Shown: positions 57,780-64,000 of the stretch, one piece after another
Position numbering within the stretch: position 1 is the first letter of the stretch
How the letters are laid out: each line of letters begins with the position of its first letter
NCBI RefSeq assembly: GCF_001078055.1
Contig: NZ_CP010777.1
Span: forward strand, 4,555,001 to 4,619,000
Source: Rufibacter radiotolerans
GTDB lineage: Bacteria > Bacteroidota > Bacteroidia > Cytophagales > Hymenobacteraceae
Length of the DNA stretch: 64,000 bases
Direction of reading: 5' to 3'
Notes under the pieces: model-generated
Told to the model about the DNA's origin: nothing
The model's input: only the letters and a program-made list of their open reading frames with translations
Databases searched by the model: none
Position numbers and translations under genes: made by a program

Positions 57780-58688
57780 CTAAAACAGGCTGCCCTGTAC
57801 AAACTGTACTACTTTCTGAGGGCGTGGCAGGGAGAGGCAGGTGCGTTTTTCCAGTTGGTCCATTAGGTAAGCCAGGGCAGGCGGGGCGTCCAGTACCTCT
57901 GGCTGGTGCATGAAGAAATAGAGTCTGTGCAAGCCTTCCTCCAGCCATTGGTGGATTCTTTCGGCCCAGGCGTCCAGGCGGGTGTAGTCAGAGGGAACCA
58001 GACCATACCCGTTAAACCGGATCATGGCGACGGGTGTGGTCAGGCGCATGTGGAGTACATCTCGGCGGCCAGCCACATCTGTCATAATAGTAGTGATGCT
58101 GCGTTCTTCCAGAGTCTGGAAAGCCTGTTGGGTAACCGGCGATTCCTTAAACCAGTCTTCATGCCTGAATTCCACGGCCAGGGGCACCTCCTTAGGGAAC
58201 TGTTCCAGGAACTGATCCAACGTAGGCCAGTCTTCGGGCCCGAAGAACGGGGGCAGTTGCAGAAACGCCATGCCCAGACGGTCCTCCAGGCCTAAAATGG
58301 CGTCGCAGAACAATTTGGTGGGTTCACCCACGTGGCGTAGGAGTTGATCATGGCTAATCACCTGCGGCAACTTGGGACAGAACACAAACCCGGTAGGTAC
58401 CGCCTGCCGCCACCGGTTAATGGAGGTGGCGTCCGGAATGCGGTAGTGGGTGGTGTTCATCTCCAGGGTATTGAACTGGCGGCCATACCAATAGAGCAGC
58501 TGCGCATCCTGGGCGCCGTCTGGGTAATAGGTGCCCAGCCAGGATTTGTTCGTCCAGGTGGGGCAGCCCAGGTACAAAGAGGGCTTGGTAGGGCGCTGGG
58601 CCCGGGCTAGTACCTGGTGGGTGGCAGGGTGGTCTTCCGGAAGGGTGAAGTCTACCTGGCTTATGTTGGAGAGACGGCCGAAATCCAT
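57780..58688 (-). CDS. DUF72 (YecE-like) family protein
   Basis: 302 aa. YLGCPTWTNKSWLGTYYPDG, QFNTLEMNTTHYRIP, FVFCPKLPQVISHD, FLQLPPFFG and LAVEFRHEDWF are the blocks of the DUF72/YecE family, which folds as a TIM barrel. No signal peptide. The biochemical role is unknown in the family. It is convergent with the kinase gene and shares the palindrome terminator. ATG 58688 is preceded by an A/T-rich stretch. Confidence 0.85.
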   Translation of the reverse strand: MDFGRLSNISQVDFTLPEDHPATHQVLARAQRPTKPSLYLGCPTWTNKSWLGTYYPDGAQDAQLLYWYGRQFNTLEMNTTHYRIPDATSINRWRQAVPTGFVFCPKLPQVISHDQLLRHVGEPTKLFCDAILGLEDRLGMAFLQLPPFFGPEDWPTLDQFLEQFPKEVPLAVEFRHEDWFKESPVTQQAFQTLEERSITTIMTDVAGRRDVLHMRLTTPVAMIRFNGYGLVPSDYTRLDAWAERIHQWLEEGLHRLYFFMHQPEVLDAPPALAYLMDQLEKRTCLSLPRPQKVVQFVQGSLF

Positions 58689-59042
58689 AGGTTTAAATAT
58701 TTGTTTTTGGCTATATATATGCTAAATTGGTAAGCAATTGGAGCGGAATTTAAGCCGAACGCTAAGTTTTTAAGAAAAAAAATATTTTTTATTCTCGCAT
58801 TCTATTTTTCTAAGGATACGAGGCCCAAATATAAAAGTCATAGAAGTACAATCTGCGAGGAAAAAATTATGTCAGCTTCCTTAAAACGCAGAAAATGAGC
58901 CGGGTAAAAAAGTGATAAATTGGCATACTACGTTTTATGAAATAAATCATATTGAAAAGAAAATTAATTGCACTTTGTAATAAAATAATTGGAAGTATTT
59001 GATTTAATGTTTAGGTTTACCCGTCTTGCTTTCTTGCGCTAG
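58689..59042. other. AT-rich intergenic interval
   Basis: No coding frame, palindrome copy or strong hairpin seen in ~350 bp of A/T-rich sequence. The promoter of the RlpA gene begins at its right end. Confidence 0.55.
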
Positions 59043-59073
59043 CTTGACATGGAAAAAATAAGTCCTAATTTTG
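59043..59073 (+). promoter_or_regulatory. Bacteroidota promoter of the rlpA-like gene
   Basis: CTTG (59043-59046), 19-nt spacer, TAATTTTG (59066-59073). One mismatch at -33. The -7 box overlaps an in-frame TTG at 59071, so ATG 59110 is the true start; the leader is ~30 nt. Confidence 0.65.
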
Positions 59074-59109
59074 GGGCTTGAAATTGATGTTCCACCAACA
59101 AAACCTACA

Positions 59110-59934
59110 ATGGGGATACAGAAAATTTACTATGCGCTTACCGTTCTTTTCATATTTTTCTTCAGCTTTGCGCCCACAGCATTTGGGCAAGAGGTAGGCG
59201 ATACGCAAAAGGGTTTAGCATCATGGTATGGATCTAAATATCACGGTAAACGGACCAGCAGTGGCCAGGTTTATAACCGCCACAAACTCACCGCAGCCCA
59301 CAACGGCCTTCCGTTAGGCTCTACCGTGAAAGTAACCAACACCGCTAACGGCGAAAGCGTAGTGGTTTACATCAATGACCGTGGTCCTTTCAGAGGTGCC
59401 CGTATCATTGATCTCTCAGAGGCAGCCGCCCGCAAGATTGACTATCACAAAGAAGGCCTGGCCAAAGTGACCGTTGAGGTTCTTGAACTGCCAGAAGAAT
59501 TCCTGGCAAGCCGCGCCAAATCCCAGAAACCAGTTATGGAGCCCGAAGTGAAAGAGGAAGTGATTGCCTCTGCCGCTAAAACTGTGGCCACGCCATTTTC
59601 TTCTACACCTGCTGTTGCCCCTGCTGAGGGACCTGTCATGAAACCAGTGGTGGTACCTGCGGTGACGCCGCAACCCATGTACGTGGTACAAGCCGGCGCC
59701 TATAGCAGCGTAAGCAACGCAGAGGCCCAGGTGGAGAAACTACGCCGCATGTACCAGAAAATGCCCATTGCCTTAGTGGAAGAAACCGTGAACGGCAAGA
59801 AGGTGCACCGTATTCTGGCTGGCAAGTTTGTCTCCAAGACCATTGCAGAACAGGCCCGTAAAGATTTAGGCAAGAGAGGATTCAACGGGTTAGTGCGGCA
59901 AGTGGCAGAACCTACCGCCATAGCTACGCTCTAA
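59110..59934 (+). CDS. RlpA-family septal protein with SPOR domain
   Basis: 274 aa from ATG 59110, giving signal peptide to FAPTAFGQE. The double-psi beta-barrel (GLASWYGSKYHGKRTSSGQVYNRHKLTAAHNGLPLG, INDRGPFRGARIIDLSEAAARKI) is followed by a Pro/Ala/Val-rich linker and a SPOR domain (YVVQAGAYSSVSNAEAQVEKL, RILAGKFVSKTIAEQARKDL) that binds denuded septal peptidoglycan. It should act at division. It differs from the lipoprotein relative at 33755, which lacks SPOR. Confidence 0.9.
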   Translation: MGIQKIYYALTVLFIFFFSFAPTAFGQEVGDTQKGLASWYGSKYHGKRTSSGQVYNRHKLTAAHNGLPLGSTVKVTNTANGESVVVYINDRGPFRGARIIDLSEAAARKIDYHKEGLAKVTVEVLELPEEFLASRAKSQKPVMEPEVKEEVIASAAKTVATPFSSTPAVAPAEGPVMKPVVVPAVTPQPMYVVQAGAYSSVSNAEAQVEKLRRMYQKMPIALVEETVNGKKVHRILAGKFVSKTIAEQARKDLGKRGFNGLVRQVAEPTAIATL

Positions 59935-59989
59935 AGACTCTGTTGTATTCGCGTACGCTTACGCCAGGCCTGCTCACATAGGCTTGGTT

Positions 59990-60035
59990 TTCACGGTTTG
60001 GCGTTGTTTTGAGAAAAGTAGGCCCAAAACGTGAA
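59990..60035. repeat. Interspersed palindrome
   Basis: TTTCACGGTTTGGCGTTGTTT then TGAGAAAAGTAGGCCCAAAACG; partly decayed. Followed by no T-run. Confidence 0.6.
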
Positions 60036-60175
60036 TTCTGAATTTTATTCTCCCCAATTTGTTCTTCTCTTTATTGGTGCTGTCACCAGAGCCTGGATTT
60101 GCCGTAAGAACTACGCGCATACCAATTCAGGAAAAGGGGGCGTTATAATGAAAATTCAGATAGTGAAGGTCTACC

Positions 60176-61081
60176 ATGGGTAACAGAAGAACGTGGGCAA
60201 AAGTGATCATGCTGAGCCTCTGCGTGGTTTGGACAATAAACCAGCAGGCGCAGGCGCAGATCATAGGCAAAGAGAAGAAGAGCAAACTGTTCTTCTGGCA
60301 GAAGTCTAAAACGCCTTTGGTGCTGGAACCGGTAGATTCTGCTGTGTTGAATGATTCCCTGGCCAAGCCTTCTTTGGCCACCGCCGCCCCAGACAGCGTG
60401 GCGGAGAAGGACAAGAAAAAAGAGCCTAAAAAGAAGAAGACCTACTTTGGCTACCGCGTGAAACGGGGCTTTGCCCGGCAGGGCAAAGGCAAGAACCAGA
60501 TAGTGGAGACCTTCTATTACCTGCGCGACTACAAAGAACCCAACCCCTACGTGCGCGACAAGCATTTCTATGATGTGAAGAAGCGCCGCATCTTCAGGGC
60601 ACCCACCCTGGACCCTTCCAAAACCAAGATGCTGATCCTGCACGGGCCGTACACCAAAAAGCGCGGTGACGTGTTGATTGAGCAGGGGTATTTCTACGTG
60701 GGGGCCAAGCACCTGCGTTGGGAAACCTTCAGGCCAGACAGTACCCTGGTGCAAAAGCAGCATTATGAGAAAGGGTTCCTGCGTGACGCCGTCATTACCT
60801 ACTATGATGCCGCCAAAACCAAGATCAAGGAAGTGATTCCGTACCAGTACGGCCAGGTGCAGGGCGAGTACTACAAATTCTATGAGAACGGCCAGCTGGA
60901 GTGGCAGGGCAGCTATGACAAAGGCCGTAAGGTAGGTACCTGGATCAACTTCTATGATTTCAGGGGGCGCCGCCAGTTTGAGTTCCAATACGCTGAGTCT
61001 GCCTTTGACCCGCCCATTGAACCGGTGCTGGTGAAGCAGTACGACCGCCACGGGGCGTTGGTGTTCGAGAAGAAAGAGTAG
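60176..61081 (+). CDS. Secreted MORN-like (YwqK-type) repeat protein
   Basis: 301 aa with a signal peptide (hydrophobic run to QQAQAQI). The first half is Lys-rich (KKKKEPKKKK type). The second half has repeated Y-x-x-G motifs: GQVQGEYYKFYENGQLEWQGSYDKGRKVGTWINFYDF. This is the MORN/YwqK pattern, often tied to toxin-antitoxin annotations without proof. It probably sits in the periplasm or outer membrane. I see no toxin gene next to it. The end overlaps no other gene; a palindrome terminator follows. Confidence 0.75.
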   Translation: MGNRRTWAKVIMLSLCVVWTINQQAQAQIIGKEKKSKLFFWQKSKTPLVLEPVDSAVLNDSLAKPSLATAAPDSVAEKDKKKEPKKKKTYFGYRVKRGFARQGKGKNQIVETFYYLRDYKEPNPYVRDKHFYDVKKRRIFRAPTLDPSKTKMLILHGPYTKKRGDVLIEQGYFYVGAKHLRWETFRPDSTLVQKQHYEKGFLRDAVITYYDAAKTKIKEVIPYQYGQVQGEYYKFYENGQLEWQGSYDKGRKVGTWINFYDFRGRRQFEFQYAESAFDPPIEPVLVKQYDRHGALVFEKKE

Positions 61082-61116
61082 TAAACCATTTAATAGGATG
61101 GCAAAGGCCGTTCGGG

Positions 61117-61166
61117 AAAATCCGTTTTGGGCCTGTTTTTAAGAAAACAGGCCCAAAACGGATTTT
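61117..61166. terminator. Palindrome acting as bidirectional terminator
   Basis: AAAATCCGTTTTGGGCCTG TTTT, TAAG, AAAACAGGCC CAAAACGGATTTT. Arms are exactly complementary and flanked by A and T runs. It lies between the convergent YwqK-like gene and yraN. Confidence 0.9.
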
Positions 61167-61191
61167 TTATTTCGGGTCTGCCCGTGCTTTT

Positions 61192-61545
61192 TTAATGGAA
61201 GGCGTCTTCAATGTGCAGGATCTCGGGTTGGTCGGCCCGCCAAAGAATGGAGACCACGTCAAACCGGATTTCATGTGGCCATTGGTGTAGCTCCAGGTAG
61301 TGGTTGGCCGCCAGCTGCAGGAGTTCTTCCTTTCTAGCGGAGACCGCCTCCTCGGGAAACCCGAAATTATAGGAGCTCCGGGTTTTCACCTCTACCAGCA
61401 CCAGCACTTTGTCCTTGACTACAATCAGGTCCACCTCGGCTCGCTTGTGCCTGAAATTGCGTTCCAGCACGGCATACCCCTGGTTCAGGAAATAAGCCTC
61501 GGCGGCCTTTTCGCCTAGTTGGCCCAGTTGAGTATTGTGTGTCAT
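61192..61545 (-). CDS. YraN/UPF0102-family nuclease-like protein
   Basis: About 117 aa from ATG 61545; the frame starts at 61596, but MTHNTQLGQLGEKAAEAYFL fits the family. AEVDLIVVKDKVLVLVEVKTRS carries the D and ExK motifs of a PD-(D/E)xK nuclease-like fold. It is a short soluble protein and its role is unknown. It is convergent with the YwqK-like gene, with a palindrome between. Confidence 0.88.
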   Translation of the reverse strand: MTHNTQLGQLGEKAAEAYFLNQGYAVLERNFRHKRAEVDLIVVKDKVLVLVEVKTRSSYNFGFPEEAVSARKEELLQLAANHYLELHQWPHEIRFDVVSILWRADQPEILHIEDAFH

Positions 61546-61694
61546 TTTTGGTGGGTCTAGGTTTAATGAGTAATTTGCACAGTTTTCCTGTTGCAAAGCA
61601 TTCTATACGTGTAAAATAGGCTTCTGTAGGCAGGTAAAGGGGTTTGCTGGCAACAGCCCTCTTTCAAAATTGTAAAACATCGGGCTGAACAAGC

Positions 61695-62417
61695 ATGAGT
61701 GAGAATAAAAACATTGTTTTTGAGAACCTGGGCCTGGTAGATTACCAGCAGGCCTGGGACTATCAGGAGCAGCTTTTGAAAAAGGTGACGGAGGTGAAAA
61801 CCCTTAACCGGTCCTTGCCGGAAGGGGAGCGCCAGCCTACGCCTAATTACCTGCTCTTGTGCCAGCACCCGCATGTATACACCTTGGGCAAAAGCGGCCA
61901 TGAGGAACACTTGCTGCTAGACCAGCAGGGCCTGGCCGAGAAGGAAGCCACCTTCTATAAAATTAACCGGGGCGGTGATATCACGTATCATGGACCCGGG
62001 CAACTGGTGGCCTACCCTATTCTGGACCTGGAGAACTTCTTCACCGATATCCATAAATACCTGCGCTTGCTGGAGGAGGCCGTGATTCAGACATTGGCGG
62101 ACTACGGCCTACAAGCGGGCAGGATTTCCGGTTTAACCGGCGTGTGGCTTGATTTTGAGGAGCAGCGCAACCCCAGAAAGATCTGCGCCATGGGCGTGAA
62201 ATGCAGCAGATGGATCACCATGCACGGGTTGGCGTTGAACGTGAACACAGACCTGGCTTATTTTGGGAACATTGTGCCCTGCGGTATTTCTGATAAGGCC
62301 GTTACGTCCCTGGAAAAGGAACTGGGGAGGGCAGTGCCCCTGGCCGATGTGGAGGAAAAGCTCCTCAAACATTTTGAACAATTATTTGAGGCACGGTTGT
62401 TGGAGCATCAGTTATGA
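61695..62417 (+). CDS. lipB: Lipoyl(octanoyl) transferase
   Basis: 240 aa. RGGDITYHGPGQLVAYPILDL is the LipB signature; GVKCSRWITMHGLALNVNTDL carries the catalytic Lys region; and NIVPCGISDKAVTSL carries the catalytic Cys. The three blocks are complete. It transfers octanoyl from acyl-carrier protein to lipoyl domains; LipA then inserts sulfur. Its stop overlaps the next gene's ATG (ATGA). Confidence 0.95.
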   Translation: MSENKNIVFENLGLVDYQQAWDYQEQLLKKVTEVKTLNRSLPEGERQPTPNYLLLCQHPHVYTLGKSGHEEHLLLDQQGLAEKEATFYKINRGGDITYHGPGQLVAYPILDLENFFTDIHKYLRLLEEAVIQTLADYGLQAGRISGLTGVWLDFEEQRNPRKICAMGVKCSRWITMHGLALNVNTDLAYFGNIVPCGISDKAVTSLEKELGRAVPLADVEEKLLKHFEQLFEARLLEHQL

Positions 62418-62818
62418 AAAAAGACATTGATTTCCTGCAAGTAGAAGGCGTTTCTGTGGCCATTGCCCGCGAGGAGAATGAGTTGGCACAGGTGGAGTGG
62501 AACGTGTATTTTATCAATAACAATAACTTTCCGCTGGAGAACGTGCTTATTGCCTCAAAAGGCTACGGCGAACACGAGGGTGAGGAAGTAAAGACCTCAG
62601 TGCTGCGGCACGTATTCCCGGAGGTAGCGGCCAAGGCAGCTATTCAGGTGGAGCCCATTGACCCGGCGCTGTTCCATCTCACCAATGAGTACTGGGTGAG
62701 CTATTACATTGGCCAGAATATTTACGATAAACGCTTTCTGTTTGTGCCGGGAAGCATTGTTGAAGAAAATCTTATTCATATTTCTATATTAGAGAGAGAA
62801 GGCATTCTGCATTCTTAG
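62414..62818 (+). CDS. Conserved hypothetical protein coupled to lipB
   Basis: 134 aa, soluble, acidic, no signal peptide. It starts 4 nt inside lipB (ATGA overlap), indicating translational coupling. GVSVAIAREENELAQVEWNVYFINNNNFPLENVLIASKGYG and LTNEYWVSYYIGQNIYDKRFLFVPGSI look conserved, but I recognise no named domain. The tight link suggests a role near lipoate metabolism or simple operon convenience. Confidence 0.75.
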   Translation: MKKDIDFLQVEGVSVAIAREENELAQVEWNVYFINNNNFPLENVLIASKGYGEHEGEEVKTSVLRHVFPEVAAKAAIQVEPIDPALFHLTNEYWVSYYIGQNIYDKRFLFVPGSIVEENLIHISILEREGILHS

Positions 62819-62885
62819 GCGTATCCTTGATAGGGTACTATAAGAAGCGTTATTCTTCCATGCTTTTAAACCGTTAAACCCCGGC

Positions 62886-63920
62886 ATGAAATTTTTTACT
62901 TATCTGCTTTCCTTTAGCTGGTCGTTTTTCATTGCGCTCTTTGCTATACCCTCTATAGTATATGTGGCCCACTTGAAGAACATTCTGGACCAGCCTAACA
63001 AACGGACAGTGCACGTATCGCTTACCCCCCGGTTGGGTGGGTTAGGGGTGTTTGCCGGGTTCATGTCGGCGCTCACCATTTTCGGGGACCTGACCAATGG
63101 CGTGCAGCAGGTATTGGCCGGTTGCATTATCCTGTTCTTTGGCGGCTTGAAAGATGACCTGGTGTCCATTTCGGCCTTCAAAAAGTTCTTTATGCAGGTG
63201 CTTTCCACTGGGGTGGTCATGTTCATAGCCGATATCAGGATCACCAGTTTCCAGGGGATTTTCGGGATTCATGAACTGCCCATAGGCCTGAGTTACGGGT
63301 TTACCTTTTTTACCATTGTAGGTATTACCAATGCCATTAACCTGATAGATGGCTTAGACGGGTTGGCTGGGACCATTGTCACCATTATTGTGGCCACCTT
63401 TGGGTTCTTTTTCTGGTACGCCCACCTGGAGGACTACGCCAACTATGCCGGCGTGGCGGTGTGTTTGATTGGTGGTTTGCTAGGGTTCCTGCGCTACAAC
63501 TTTTACAAGGCCCGAATTTTTATGGGTGATACGGGCTCACTGCTTTGTGGCTTTGTGGTCTCCATTATGGCTATCCAGTTTATTGAGATGCGGTTTGTGC
63601 CTTCTTCGCCTTCGGTGGCGCTAGGGGTTCTGTTTGTGCCGCTGTTTGACACCCTTAGGGTTTCCTTTATCAGGATTATGAAGGGCATGTCTCCGTTCTC
63701 ACCAGATAAGAACCATATTCACCACCGTATTCTGGCCATGGGTTTCAGTCAGGTAAGCACTGTGCTTATTCTGGCGCTGCTTAATGTACTGGTGATTCTG
63801 TTTGTGTTCAACTTCGCCCATTGGGGCAACCTTAACCTGTTGCTCTGCCTGCTGGGCTTCTCGGTGGTATTGAGCGCTGTGTTGGGTCAGTATGCTACTA
63901 AGCCAACTACCACTGGCTAA
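62886..63920 (+). CDS. WecA/MraY-like glycosyl-1-phosphate transferase
   Basis: 344 aa with about ten membrane helices. NLIDGLDGLAG, FMGDTGSLLCGF and PDKNHIHHRI are the conserved motifs of the polyprenyl-phosphate GlcNAc-1-P transferase family. The DD of LKDDL near residue 98 completes the active site. It starts synthesis of O-antigen, exopolysaccharide or a related glycan on undecaprenyl phosphate. It is a WecA-type, not MraY, because the cell-wall cluster is absent. It ends 3 nt before the next gene. Confidence 0.9.
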   Translation: MKFFTYLLSFSWSFFIALFAIPSIVYVAHLKNILDQPNKRTVHVSLTPRLGGLGVFAGFMSALTIFGDLTNGVQQVLAGCIILFFGGLKDDLVSISAFKKFFMQVLSTGVVMFIADIRITSFQGIFGIHELPIGLSYGFTFFTIVGITNAINLIDGLDGLAGTIVTIIVATFGFFFWYAHLEDYANYAGVAVCLIGGLLGFLRYNFYKARIFMGDTGSLLCGFVVSIMAIQFIEMRFVPSSPSVALGVLFVPLFDTLRVSFIRIMKGMSPFSPDKNHIHHRILAMGFSQVSTVLILALLNVLVILFVFNFAHWGNLNLLLCLLGFSVVLSAVLGQYATKPTTTG

Positions 63921-63923
63921 CAC

Positions 63924-64000
63924 ATGAGAACCTGGGCCCTTATAGTTTGCTTCTGGCTGATAGGCGGGACCGCCTTTGCGCAGCCAGCAGGGCCGCTTAA
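63924..64000 (+). CDS. Start of a secreted protein (truncated by window edge)
   Basis: ATG 63924 begins MRTWALIVCFWLIGGTAFAQ, a clear signal peptide, and the frame stays open to the end of the window. Only 25 codons are visible, so the function cannot be stated. It is 3 nt after the WecA-like gene on the same strand. Confidence 0.7.
   Translation, partial: MRTWALIVCFWLIGGTAFAQPAGPL

Noticed and set aside
58921..58940. TGGCATACTACGTTTTA as a sigma-54 promoter
   Set aside because: The -12 GC is missing (TT at that place), and the gene downstream already has a housekeeping promoter at 59043.

Overview
The window is a chromosomal segment of a Bacteroidota bacterium, most likely order Cytophagales, family Hymenobacteraceae (Rufibacter/Pontibacter/Hymenobacter type). 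The reasons are a secreted protein with a type IX secretion sorting domain, promoters of the Bacteroidota form TTTG-N18-20-TAnnTTTG, LytTR and NarL-type signalling genes, many lipoproteins, M13/M16/S45 peptidases and DUF72/YraN/RlpA families. The genus is inference. No rRNA, CRISPR array, transposase or prophage was recognised. There is one tRNA, an initiator tRNA-fMet.

Layout. 1-2.0 kb: end of a surface protein and a T9SS-sorted protein. 2.6-5.8 kb: tRNA-fMet, an Omp85/TamA-like outer-membrane protein and divergent hemW. 6.2-15.4 kb: mostly co-directional single genes (metallo-beta-lactamase fold hydrolase, bestrophin, SGNH esterase, Qnr-like pentapeptide protein, LytTR regulator, TIKI/Ere-like protein, 2H phosphoesterase, cyclase). 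16.0-16.7 kb: rplU-rpmA. 17.7-21.6 kb: class Ia ribonucleotide reductase nrdB and nrdA. 21.7-23.2 kb: an AT-rich KAP-like P-loop NTPase, probably acquired. 23.4-26 kb: lipoproteins and two STAS-like paralogues. 26.2-28.7 kb: membrane protein, NarL-type kinase and response regulator. 29-30.1 kb: an alpha-crystallin-like gene behind a sigma-54 promoter, then Hsp20. 32.5-43 kb: GNAT, alpha/beta hydrolase, RlpA-like lipoprotein, PfkB-type kinase, M13 peptidase, nagA, TIKI/Ere-like protein and S45 acylase. 44-48 kb: Spy-like protein and an M16 peptidase pair. 48.8-57.6 kb: an ABC-type tripartite export system (adaptor, TolC, ATPase, two permeases) followed by its own sigma-54 activator and histidine kinase. 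57.8-64 kb: DUF72, RlpA with SPOR, MORN-like, YraN, lipB, a conserved hypothetical, a WecA-like transferase and the start of a further secreted protein.

The most striking non-coding signal is a family of about 30 interspersed palindromes of roughly 38-50 bp (left arm like GCGTTTTAGGCCTGTTTT, right arm like AAAACAGGCCTAAAACGC) in the gaps between genes over the whole window. Some are perfect hairpins with T-runs between convergent genes and look like terminators; others sit in 5' leaders or overlap a stop codon. Several other intergenic repeats accompany them: a TTGTCATCCTGAAA-bounded element, a ~270-bp composite module present twice, and CTTGTTGGTG-type inverted repeats near the KAP gene.

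The best-supported regulatory story is the export locus: an ideal palindrome (TGTCCA-N4-TGGACA) and a sigma-54-like -24/-12 element lie just upstream of the adaptor gene, and a sigma-54-dependent response regulator with its kinase closes the cluster. A consensus sigma-54 promoter also precedes the small-heat-shock-like gene at 28,985.
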